Assembly (NCBI GenBank): GCA_030066665.1
Contig: JASJBD010000016.1
Coordinates: forward strand, 1 to 44,367
Direction of reading: 5' to 3'
DNA from: Gammaproteobacteria bacterium
GTDB lineage: Bacteria > Pseudomonadota > Gammaproteobacteria > Steroidobacterales > GCA-2729495
DNA length: 44,367 bases
How positions within the stretch are numbered: the stretch's first letter is position 1; each line of letters opens with the position of its first letter. Below, piece after piece: positions 17,645 through 25,692 of the stretch. The position numbers and the translations under genes were made by a program. Under the pieces are notes generated by a model. That model was not told where the DNA came from. It made no database searches and saw only the letters and a program-made list of their open reading frames with translations.

Positions 17645-19048
17645 ATGACCCAGAGCCTGATCAGCTACAGCCAGATCCTGCAGATCACTGGAGACATCCT
17701 GCGTGTTCGCGTGCCAGCCACCGAGTCCGGCGCCCGAGTGCGGCTCGCGGATCTGGCGGTGGTAGCCAACCGCGGCCAGCCCGATTCGCTGGCTCAGGTC
17801 ATCGAGCTGGATCGCGACGTTGTAACACTGCAGGTACTGGCCGGCACGCGGGGACTGTCAACGGACGCCAGCGTCCGGTTCCTGGGCCACCCGATGCGGG
17901 TTCGTTATTCGCCAAATATTTTGGGCCGCGTGTTTCGCGGCACCGGCGACCCGATCGACAGCGGTCCCGACCTGTCGCAGGATCCAACGGTTGCGGTGAG
18001 TGGTGCATCCGTGAACCCGGTGCGGCGGGTACTCGCATCGAAAATGATTCGCACCGGCGTGCCGATGATCGACCTGTTCAATTGCCTGGTCGAGAGTCAG
18101 AAGATTCCGATCTTTTCAGTCGCCGGTGAGCCGTACAACGAGTTTCTTGCCCGAATCGGCACGCAGGCCGACGCGGACATCGTCGTCTTCGGCGGTATGG
18201 GCCTGGTTTTCGACGACTATCATTTTTTCCGCCGCAGCTTCGAAGATGCGGGTGTGTTCTCCCGAACGGTAATGTTCGTGAACCAGGCGTCCGACCCCGT
18301 CGTGGAGCGACTGCTGTTGCCCGACCTCGCGTTAGCCGTTGCGGAGCGCTTCGCTGTCGAGGAAGGCAAACGGGTCCTGGTGTTACTGACCGACATGACT
18401 GCGTTTGCCGATGCGCTGAAGGAAATCGGCATCGCGATGGAACGCGTGCCATCCAACCGGGGCTACGGCGGCGACCTGTATTCCCAGCTCGCCCGCCGTT
18501 ACGAGCGCGCCTGCGACTTTCGCGGCGCCGGTTCCGTGAGCATTTTGTCCGTCACGACCATGCCCGGAGACGACGTCACACATCCGGTACCCGACAACAC
18601 TGGCTATATCACGGAAGGCCAGTTCTATTTGCACGACGGCATGATCGATCCGTTCGGTTCACTGTCGCGCCTGAAACAGCATGTCATCGGCAAGCAAACC
18701 CGCGAAGATCACGCCCAGCTGATGAACACCATGGTGCGCCTGTATGCCGAGGCGGTGGATGCCGAACAAAAACAGGCCATGGCGTTCGAGCTGTCACCCT
18801 ATGACCTGAAGCTCTTGAGGTACGCCACCCTGTTCCGCGAACGCTTCATGCGTATCACGGTCAGCATGGAACTCGAACAGGCCATGGACCTCGGCTGGGA
18901 ATGTCTCGCGGAGTGTTTCGAGGCACAGGAATTGTTCATGCGGCAGCACCTGATCGACAAGTACTTCAAGCCACGCCACCAGAAACTACAGCAATCAAAT
19001 ACTGGCTTACATGGCCCGCCTACCGCTCAATCAGACCTCGTTGCATGA
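17645..19048 (+). CDS. ntpB: V-type ATPase subunit B
   Basis: 467 residues, the non-catalytic nucleotide-binding subunit that alternates with A in the V1 hexamer. Landmarks are LGRVFRGTGDPID, PIFSVAGEPYNEFLARIG in place of a Walker A loop, VLLTDMTAFADALKEI, and SVTTMPGDDVTHPVPDNTGYITEGQ. The lack of a GxxxxGKT loop is normal for B. The C-terminal ~20 residues are a Gln/Ser-rich tail that overlaps the start of subunit D by 38 bases. It is the first gene of a seven-gene operon; only a weak purine-rich ribosome site precedes the ATG. Confidence 0.96.
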   Translation: MTQSLISYSQILQITGDILRVRVPATESGARVRLADLAVVANRGQPDSLAQVIELDRDVVTLQVLAGTRGLSTDASVRFLGHPMRVRYSPNILGRVFRGTGDPIDSGPDLSQDPTVAVSGASVNPVRRVLASKMIRTGVPMIDLFNCLVESQKIPIFSVAGEPYNEFLARIGTQADADIVVFGGMGLVFDDYHFFRRSFEDAGVFSRTVMFVNQASDPVVERLLLPDLALAVAERFAVEEGKRVLVLLTDMTAFADALKEIGIAMERVPSNRGYGGDLYSQLARRYERACDFRGAGSVSILSVTTMPGDDVTHPVPDNTGYITEGQFYLHDGMIDPFGSLSRLKQHVIGKQTREDHAQLMNTMVRLYAEAVDAEQKQAMAFELSPYDLKLLRYATLFRERFMRITVSMELEQAMDLGWECLAECFEAQELFMRQHLIDKYFKPRHQKLQQSNTGLHGPPTAQSDLVA

Positions 19049-19613
19049 CCAGTCGAAGCGGCTGGCCGCGTTTGAGCGCTTCCTGCCGTCCGTGGACCTG
19101 AAGCGCCGCCAACTCATTGCGGAACGAAACACCGCACGACGTGTCCTCAAGGAACGGCAGGCGCACCTGCGAGCAGTACGAGACCGGGTGGCCGCGGAGT
19201 TGCCGATGCTGGCTGGTTGCCCCGACGATCTGGCACAGCTCGTCTCGGTGCGCAGCGCGACCGTCCGCGAGGAGAACCTGATGGGGGTGCGCTTGCCCGT
19301 ACTCCACGGAGTCGAGCTCGACAAGCAATCGTATTCGCTGCTCGCGCGTCCCCATTGGTTCGATCGCCTGGTCGATTTCCTGGCGGAAGGGCTGGAACTC
19401 GATCTGCTCTGCCGGGTCGACGCCGAACGACTGGCCCGGCTCGAGGAAGCCGTGCGCAAGAGCACGCAGCGATTCAATCTGTTTGACAAAGTCCTGATTC
19501 CCAGGACGCGCGCGAATATCCGCCGTATCCAGTTATTCCTCGCCGATCAGTCACGCGCGGCAGTCGTGCGCGCGAAGATTGCCAAGACACGGCAGCCGGA
19601 GAGCCTGGGCTGA
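19011..19613 (+). CDS. ntpD: V-type ATPase subunit D (central stalk)
   Basis: 200 residues. Long N- and C-terminal helices (coiled coil, about 10-70 and 135-195) frame a short middle domain. Typical pieces are LKRRQLIAERN near the N-terminus and the C-terminal RRIQLFLADQSRAAVVRAKIAKTR. D forms the rotating shaft through the A3B3 head. The gene overlaps subunit B by 38 bases and subunit I by one base, so it must be cotranslated with both. Confidence 0.93.
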   Translation: MARLPLNQTSLHDQSKRLAAFERFLPSVDLKRRQLIAERNTARRVLKERQAHLRAVRDRVAAELPMLAGCPDDLAQLVSVRSATVREENLMGVRLPVLHGVELDKQSYSLLARPHWFDRLVDFLAEGLELDLLCRVDAERLARLEEAVRKSTQRFNLFDKVLIPRTRANIRRIQLFLADQSRAAVVRAKIAKTRQPESLG

Positions 19614-21418
19614 TGGCTATCCTGCCGTTACGTCGAATCAACGTGGTTGGTCCTGTCGAACTGAAGCGGGAAGCGCTGGCAGAACTGCAGAAGCTCGGCT
19701 GCGTGCACCTGATTGCATCGGTGCTGCCGACGACGGAAGACGACCAGCCGGCCGCACCCGACGAAGGGCAGGATGCGCGGGAGGCGCTGCGTTATCTCAG
19801 GGACTGCCAGGCACGTCGCAGCCAGGTGACGGATGCGGCTTCGTTCGATATGCGGGATGTCGTCACGCGGGGTCTCGACGTCAAGCGGAAGTTACGGGAA
19901 CGCCAGGATCGGCGCGATTTCCTGTTGATGCGAATTAGTCTGCTGAAACAGTGGGGCAATTTCAGCCTGCCGCCCGGCGAGGATATAGAAGGTTACCGGC
20001 TCTGGTTCTACGAGGTGCCGTTGTATCAGATGGACAAGGTGCGGCAGTCGGACCTGATTTGGCAGGAAGTGAACCGAACCAACCGTTTCGCGTACATCAT
20101 TGTCATCAGCGCCGAGGAGCCGCATGCGACTGCAATGCCGGTCCCGCGAACCCATACGGGCCGCGTGTCACTGGAGAAACTGCGCGACGAACTGCAGCAG
20201 GTCGAACTCGAAATCGAAGACCTGAATGCGGATCGTGAAGGACTGACGCGTTGGATCGAGCGACTGCGCGACAACCTGGACGCGGCCGACGATCGGGCGG
20301 CCCTGACCCGCGCCGTGGCAGAAACCTGGAGTGAACACGATCTGTTCATGATCCAGGGATGGGCACCGGCGGAGCTGGTTGACACGATTCGCGGCTTTAC
20401 CGATGCAGCCGGACTGGCATTGCTGGAACGCGCACCCGCTCCCACGGAGTCACCGCCGACATTGCTGGACAACCCGGAGCAGCTCGCGGGCGGCCAGGCC
20501 ATCGTGTCCTTCTGGCAACTACCGGGTTACCGCGACGCCGATCCGTCATCCGTGGTCGCGGTGTCGTTCGCGTTGTTCTTCGCCATGATCATGGCGGATG
20601 CCGGCTACGCGCTGGTGCTAACCGGCTTGCTGGCCATTTTCTGGCGCCGGCTCGGGGAGGCGCACGGCGCGCGACAGATCCAGTACCTGGGCGCATTGAT
20701 TGCCGGTATGTCGCTTTTATATGGCGTGCTGTCCGGCAGTTATTTTGGCCTGGCGCCCGAACCGGGCACGCTGGCCGCGCGGCTGAAAGTATTCGATATT
20801 CAGGATTACCCGTCCATGATGCGTATTGCGATCATTGCCGGCGCCACGCATCTGGTGCTCGGCAACCTGATGGCAGCCTGGCGCAGTCGCGGCCGACATG
20901 TTGCCTGGGGTCAACTCGGCTGGGCGTTGTCGATCGCCGGGGGGTTGCTGCTCTGGCTCGGTTGGGAACGCGATCCCGCCGGCACGCTGAGCCGGACCGG
21001 ACAGGTGGCCATGGGGCTGGGACTGCTCGCAGTTCTGTTGTTCCGGGGCGAGCAGGTCGTCCGTACCAGGAAAGACCTGCTGATGCGCCTGGCGCAGGGC
21101 GGACTGGCACTGACGTCCGTGACGAAAGCCTTCGGTGATGTCCTGAGCTACCTGCGCCTGTTTGCGCTGGGACTTGCCAGCGCGTCGCTGGCCATCACGT
21201 TCAATCAACTCGCCGGCCAGTTGAGCGATGCAACCGGACCCGCCGGACCCTATTTCGCGACCGTGCTGCTGTTGATCGGCCACACCCTGAATTTTGCGTT
21301 GATCCTGGTCAGCGCGGTCGTGCACGGCCTGCGGCTGAACCTGATTGAATTCTTTAACTGGAGCGTGATGACGGAAGGCTATCCGTTTCGCGCATTTCAC
21401 AGAAGGAGTCGTCGATGA
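19613..21418 (+). CDS. ntpI: V-type ATPase subunit I (a-subunit, ion channel and stator)
   Basis: 601 residues. The N-terminal ~310 residues are soluble and helical (the stator arm). The C-terminal half has seven to eight membrane segments from about residue 320 (VVAVSFALFFAMIMADAGYALVL). The two conserved channel arginines are present: Arg515 in SYLRLFALGLAS and Arg574 in HGLRLNLIEF. The stop overlaps the start of subunit K in ATGA. It is shorter than eukaryotic a-subunits but normal for bacteria. Confidence 0.95.
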   Translation: MAILPLRRINVVGPVELKREALAELQKLGCVHLIASVLPTTEDDQPAAPDEGQDAREALRYLRDCQARRSQVTDAASFDMRDVVTRGLDVKRKLRERQDRRDFLLMRISLLKQWGNFSLPPGEDIEGYRLWFYEVPLYQMDKVRQSDLIWQEVNRTNRFAYIIVISAEEPHATAMPVPRTHTGRVSLEKLRDELQQVELEIEDLNADREGLTRWIERLRDNLDAADDRAALTRAVAETWSEHDLFMIQGWAPAELVDTIRGFTDAAGLALLERAPAPTESPPTLLDNPEQLAGGQAIVSFWQLPGYRDADPSSVVAVSFALFFAMIMADAGYALVLTGLLAIFWRRLGEAHGARQIQYLGALIAGMSLLYGVLSGSYFGLAPEPGTLAARLKVFDIQDYPSMMRIAIIAGATHLVLGNLMAAWRSRGRHVAWGQLGWALSIAGGLLLWLGWERDPAGTLSRTGQVAMGLGLLAVLLFRGEQVVRTRKDLLMRLAQGGLALTSVTKAFGDVLSYLRLFALGLASASLAITFNQLAGQLSDATGPAGPYFATVLLLIGHTLNFALILVSAVVHGLRLNLIEFFNWSVMTEGYPFRAFHRRSRR

Positions 21419-21867
21419 ACGGGGTTCTATACGATGCGCTCGGCTGGATTGGAATTTTCTCGCCGGTCGCATTGGGGGCAATTGGTAGCACGCTGGGTTG
21501 TGCCGCAGCGGGCCGGGCCGCCGTGGGCGCACTGCTGGAGGTCGAGAGTCGTTATGGCCTCTATGTCGGCACATCGGCGCTGCCATCGTCGCAGATCATT
21601 TACGGCATCGTGATCATGTTCGCGATGAACCGACCCGTCACCCCGGATAACGCGGCCGGGCTGTTCGCTCTTGGTACATTGTCAGGTCTGGCGCTATTGT
21701 TCAGTGGCCTCTACCAGGGCCGTTGTTGCGCATCCGCGATCAACGTCGCGAAGAGCAAGCCGGAAATTTTCGCGTTGACTATTGCGCCGGCAGCAATCGT
21801 CGAGGGATTCGCCGTGTTCGTGTTTATTTTCGCGTTGGTAATCGGCGCCAACCTGCCGGCCGGCTGA
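21415..21867 (+). CDS. ntpK: V-type ATPase subunit K (rotor ring proteolipid)
   Basis: 150 residues in four transmembrane helices, the duplicated hairpin of V-type rings. The first hairpin carries LPSSQ (56-60) where a carboxylate could sit, and the second has the single ion-binding carboxylate Glu130 in AIVEGFAV. Gln101 lies in LYQGRC. Aligned by eye to Enterococcus hirae NtpK, Leu56, Ser59, Gln60, Gln101 and Glu130 match Leu61, Thr64, Gln65, Gln110 and Glu139, the known Na+ ligands. I therefore infer a sodium-coupled ring. One carboxylate per four helices is typical of V-type pumps. Confidence 0.93.
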   Translation: MNGVLYDALGWIGIFSPVALGAIGSTLGCAAAGRAAVGALLEVESRYGLYVGTSALPSSQIIYGIVIMFAMNRPVTPDNAAGLFALGTLSGLALLFSGLYQGRCCASAINVAKSKPEIFALTIAPAAIVEGFAVFVFIFALVIGANLPAG

Positions 21868-21876
21868 GGAAGAACT

Positions 21877-22587
21877 ATGGCCAACAATTCCAATGGTGAT
21901 CAGCCGCGGCAGGCCGAGGCAACCGCATCCGGCGTCGAGGAGCTGATCCAGCGGCTGCGCAATGACGGTGTCGCCGCGGGCCGTAAGGAAGCGGAGCGCA
22001 TCATCCAGGACGCCGAGAGCCGGGCGAACTGGCTTGTCCAGCAGGCCCAGGCCGAGTCCGACGAACTGCGCGCCAGGGCACAGCAGGAGGCCGATCGGTT
22101 CCGCGCATCCGCCGAAGAAGCGTTGCAGGTCGCAGCCCGTGATGCGGTTCTGCAGATGAAAGACCAGCTGACGCAGCAATTCAGCGACGAGATCGGCCGG
22201 CTGGTGCGTGGCGAGCTGGAACAGAAAGCCGTGCTCGAGCGGCTGATCCTGGAAATCGCCGGGCAGGTGCGAGAGCGCGCCAACCTCGAAGCCGAGAGCC
22301 GGCTGGAGATACTGCTACCGGAAAGCGCGATGGAACTCGCCGAGTTGCGCGAGAATCCGGAAGAGCTGCGACGCGGTCAACTGAGTCAGCTCGTGATCGA
22401 GGTGGCTGGCAATTTGTTGCGGGAAGGTGTGACGCTCGTTCCTGATGGCGATGTAAAAGATGGTATTCGCATTCGGCTGGTAGACGAGAGTATTGAAATC
22501 GATCTTTCCAGCAACGCCATCGCGGCCCATTTGCTGGAGCACCTGTTGCCACGTTTCCGGGCTTTGCTTGAAGGCATGGTGTACTAG
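21877..22587 (+). CDS. ntpE: V-type ATPase subunit E (peripheral stalk)
   Basis: 236 residues. A long alanine/glutamate/arginine-rich helix (about 17-130) forms the peripheral stalk coiled coil, and a small C-terminal alpha/beta domain (about 140-236) binds the head. No separate G/H-like stalk partner gene was found in the operon. It starts nine bases after subunit K and ends seven bases before the DUF2764 gene. Confidence 0.87.
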   Translation: MANNSNGDQPRQAEATASGVEELIQRLRNDGVAAGRKEAERIIQDAESRANWLVQQAQAESDELRARAQQEADRFRASAEEALQVAARDAVLQMKDQLTQQFSDEIGRLVRGELEQKAVLERLILEIAGQVRERANLEAESRLEILLPESAMELAELRENPEELRRGQLSQLVIEVAGNLLREGVTLVPDGDVKDGIRIRLVDESIEIDLSSNAIAAHLLEHLLPRFRALLEGMVY

Positions 22588-22594
22588 GCGATCC

Positions 22595-23290
22595 ATGCTC
22601 AACGCAGACTTCAAGTACCTCACGCTGATGACCAGCCTGCCGGCTCTGCCGAACCTGTTTGCTGCGCGGGAGCTGCCCATTTCAAAACTGCGGCTGAATG
22701 CGCGGCTCGGCATGCTGGATGAAGAGGACGCGCTGCTTATGCGGCGCATCGAGTCCGTCATGTCCTGGGACCTGGCCGACCCCGGCATTTCCGATCACAG
22801 TCTTGTTGAGGACGTCGGCACGTTGATGAACGACCTGGAGCATCCAAGCCTACGCCGCGTAATCACGGCTCACTTCGAATTGCTGAGCATCCTGGCAGCG
22901 ATGCGACGACGGCGCCGCGGTGAGCCGGCGCCCGCGGTGGCAACGCCATGGGGTTACGGCACTGTGATCGACGTTATTCGGCTGAACTGGAGCCGACCAC
23001 ATTTCGCCTTGCGACGCCGCTGTCCGTGGATCGCGGAATTGCGTGAGCTACATGATGCCGGCGCCACACTCGACCTGGAAAAGGCTATTGCAAGACTGCA
23101 CTGGCAAAGCCTGGTCGATACCGCGCGCGACCACGAGTTCGATTTCGCGGCTGTGGTGCTATATGTCTTGCGCCACCGGTTGATCTCGCAGTGGCTCGAA
23201 CATTCGGCCGATGGCGCCAGGCTCAAATTCGATGCCCTGGTCGCTGCAGGCCTCGGGCAGCACGCTGCGCTGCTCGAGGAGGGCACGTGA
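22595..23290 (+). CDS. DUF2764-like V-ATPase operon protein
   Basis: 231 residues from ATG 22595. The N-terminus has YLTLMTSLPALPNL, the 'Y-x2-L-x2-SLP-x-L' pattern I associate with DUF2764, a family encoded between subunits E and A in chlamydial-type V-ATPase operons. The rest is helical, with RLHWQSLVDTARDHEFDFAAVVLYVLRHRL near the C-terminal end. No classic subunit C or F gene is present in the operon, so this protein may take the place of C (the ring-to-shaft connector). That is an inference from position and helical content. Its stop overlaps the start of subunit A. Confidence 0.72.
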   Translation: MLNADFKYLTLMTSLPALPNLFAARELPISKLRLNARLGMLDEEDALLMRRIESVMSWDLADPGISDHSLVEDVGTLMNDLEHPSLRRVITAHFELLSILAAMRRRRRGEPAPAVATPWGYGTVIDVIRLNWSRPHFALRRRCPWIAELRELHDAGATLDLEKAIARLHWQSLVDTARDHEFDFAAVVLYVLRHRLISQWLEHSADGARLKFDALVAAGLGQHAALLEEGT

Positions 23291-25107
23291 TGGAAGCCGC
23301 GCGCGATCAAATCCCTGACACCACCGCGCGCGTCCTGGCCGTGCAGGACGACCTGGTGACCATATCCGCCGCGGACAGTGCGAGGCCGCTAATCAAGAAT
23401 GAGGTCGTGCTCATCTGCCCATCGGCGCCGGCCGAGGAATCCGGTACTCATCGCGAACGCCTGAAAGCCGAAGTGCTGCGGATCGAGGGCAGCACGGCTG
23501 TCGTGCAGGTCTTCGAGAACACCCGCGGCGTGGCGGTTGGCGACCCGGTCATCCAGACCGGCGAACTGCTCTCGGTGACGCTGGGCCCGGGACTGCTCGG
23601 ACAGCTCTACGATGGCTTGCAGAATCCGCTGGAGTCGATCGCGGCCGAGCACGGCTTCTTCCTGCCGCGTGGTGTTGCCGCCGACTCGCTGGACCAGCAT
23701 CGGCTGTGGTCGTTCACGCCGACTGTTCGAGTCGGCGACCGGGTGCGCGCCGGTGACGTGCTCGGCGTCGTACCCGAAGGTCGCTACGAACACAAAATCA
23801 TGGTGCCGTTCGACCAACAGGGCGATGCCGAAGTGACCTGGATCCAGGCCGGTAACTTCAATCTACAGGTCGAGGTGGCGCGCATTCGCGGCGCCGATGG
23901 CCAACAGCGCGCCATGCGACTGGCACAAACCTGGCCCGTCCGCAGGAGTCTGACCGAACCGATGCTCAAGGGTCGCCAGTCGGAACGGCTTTACCCCGAC
24001 CAGCCACTGTTGACGACCATGCGGTTGATCGATTCGTTTTTCCCGGTTGCGCGGGGCGGAACGGCCTGTATCCCGGGTCCCTTCGGTGCTGGCAAGACCG
24101 TTCTGCAGAATCTGATCTCTCGATACACCAAGGCCGATATTGTCGTAATCATTGCCTGCGGTGAACGTGCGGGCGAGGTCGTCGAAACCATCACGGAGTT
24201 TCCAAAACTCACTGATCCGCATACCGGTGGCTCGCTGATGGACCGGACGATCCTGATCTGCAATACGTCGTCCATGCCCGTGGCCGCCCGGGAGGCGTCG
24301 ATCTACACTGGCATCACCATCGGTGAGTACTACCGCCAGATGGGCCATGACGTGTTGGTCCAGGCGGACTCGACCACGCGCTGGGCGCAGGCGATGCGGG
24401 AAATGTCAGGTCGCATGGAGGAAATTCCCGGCGAAGAGGCATTTCCGGCCTATCTCGACTCCGCGATTCGCAGCGTCTACGAGCGCGCTGGTGTCGTCCG
24501 GACCAACGATGGTGATACCGGCAGCCTCACGATGATCGGCACGGTGTCGCCAGCCGGCGGCAACTTCGAGGAACCCGTCACGCAAGCGACGCTGTCCACG
24601 GTAAAGACCTTCCTCGCCCTCAGCGCGGACCGGGCGTACAAGCGTTTCTATCCCGCGATCGAACCGCTCACATCGTGGTCGCGCTACCTGAAGCAACTCA
24701 GCCCGTGGTACGAGAAAAACATCCACGCAGGCTGGACCGCCCGGATCATGCGTTTGCTCGACTTGTTGCGACACGGTGATGAAATTCGGCAAATGATGCA
24801 GGTCACCGGCGAGGAAGGCATCAGCATCGCGGACTTCGTCGAGTACCAAAAAGCCACTTTTCTCGACCTGGTGTACCTGCAGCAGGATGCATTCAACGAG
24901 GTAGATGCCACTGTGTCCCTGGAGCGGCAGCAGCAGATGCTCGAGCTGATCGATGAACTGGTTACCAGGAAATACGAATTCGCAAGCAAGGACGCTGCGC
25001 GCGATCATTTCACACAGCTGACCAACCTGTTCAAGAACCTCAATTACGCCAGGGAAGACTCACCGGAGTTCAAGGATTATCTGGAGCAGATCCGGCGTCT
25101 TGACTAG
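23290..25107 (+). CDS. ntpA: V-type ATPase subunit A (catalytic)
   Basis: 605 residues from ATG 23290, which overlaps the preceding TGA by one base; earlier in-frame starts run inside the upstream gene. The order is beta-barrel (about 12-80), the A-specific bulge (about 115-195), then the nucleotide domain with Walker A GPFGAGKT at 263-270 and the catalytic GERAGEV Glu about 25 residues later, and later DSTTRWAQAMREMSGRMEEIPGEE (spanning two motifs), then a C-terminal helical domain. All catalytic elements look intact. It is the last gene of the operon; no T-tract terminator is visible before the convergent lipoprotein gene 20 bases on. Confidence 0.97.
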   Translation: MEAARDQIPDTTARVLAVQDDLVTISAADSARPLIKNEVVLICPSAPAEESGTHRERLKAEVLRIEGSTAVVQVFENTRGVAVGDPVIQTGELLSVTLGPGLLGQLYDGLQNPLESIAAEHGFFLPRGVAADSLDQHRLWSFTPTVRVGDRVRAGDVLGVVPEGRYEHKIMVPFDQQGDAEVTWIQAGNFNLQVEVARIRGADGQQRAMRLAQTWPVRRSLTEPMLKGRQSERLYPDQPLLTTMRLIDSFFPVARGGTACIPGPFGAGKTVLQNLISRYTKADIVVIIACGERAGEVVETITEFPKLTDPHTGGSLMDRTILICNTSSMPVAAREASIYTGITIGEYYRQMGHDVLVQADSTTRWAQAMREMSGRMEEIPGEEAFPAYLDSAIRSVYERAGVVRTNDGDTGSLTMIGTVSPAGGNFEEPVTQATLSTVKTFLALSADRAYKRFYPAIEPLTSWSRYLKQLSPWYEKNIHAGWTARIMRLLDLLRHGDEIRQMMQVTGEEGISIADFVEYQKATFLDLVYLQQDAFNEVDATVSLERQQQMLELIDELVTRKYEFASKDAARDHFTQLTNLFKNLNYAREDSPEFKDYLEQIRRLD

Positions 25108-25126
25108 CGGTTTCGTGGGCGTGGAA

Positions 25127-25690
25127 TCAATTGGCCGCAACGAAATCCGACCAGCCCATCCACTCGCCATGCCAGGGCTGATAGCTGACCGTTCGGCTGT
25201 CCTCAGTGACCAGTTGCACCGTGACCGACCTGGCTGAAGCAATGCGGTTGATCTGGTCCAGCGACGCGCGCGTGACATACGACTGGTAGACCGGCGCGGT
25301 GACCGGATACGGCAGCGTGCCACCATCAGATTCCCATCGCGACAACGTGAAAACCATTGGCAGACCGTCAACAGTCAGGACCAGTTGCGTGGCCTGCGGG
25401 CGATCCTGGCCTGCCAACGCGCGATCGACCGTGCTGGCCATGCCGAGCCACAGATAGCGGTTTCGCCGACCCATTTGATTCATTTCCAGTGGCCCGACAT
25501 AGATGTAGTCGCGGCCGGCGACGCTGACGCGCGTTACCGCACGCGCGACAACCACAGGTTCATTCAAGGCTACAAAGGTCAGCGCGCTGTCCTCGTCGAA
25601 CCAGGAATTCACGGAATCAGTCGTACCGCAGCCCGCCTGCAGCAACGCCGCAACGGCGAGCCCGGCATATTTCGCACTCAGGGACTTCAT
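25127..25690 (-). CDS. Lipoprotein of the multihaem operon, function unknown
   Basis: 187 residues from ATG 25690; the TTG at 25696 would add only two residues. The N-terminus is a lipoprotein-like signal with Cys21 in LLQAGC; Gln at -3 is atypical, so lipidation is likely but not certain. The mature part is beta-rich (VVVARAVTRVSVAGRDYIYVGP, ATQLVLTVDGLPMVFTLSRW) and has no CXXCH. It is the last gene of the five-gene operon and starts two bases after the stop of the beta-barrel gene, so it may help assemble or stabilise the barrel. I do not recognise a family. Confidence 0.8.
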   Translation of the reverse strand: MKSLSAKYAGLAVAALLQAGCGTTDSVNSWFDEDSALTFVALNEPVVVARAVTRVSVAGRDYIYVGPLEMNQMGRRNRYLWLGMASTVDRALAGQDRPQATQLVLTVDGLPMVFTLSRWESDGGTLPYPVTAPVYQSYVTRASLDQINRIASARSVTVQLVTEDSRTVSYQPWHGEWMGWSDFVAAN

Positions 25691-25692
25691 GG

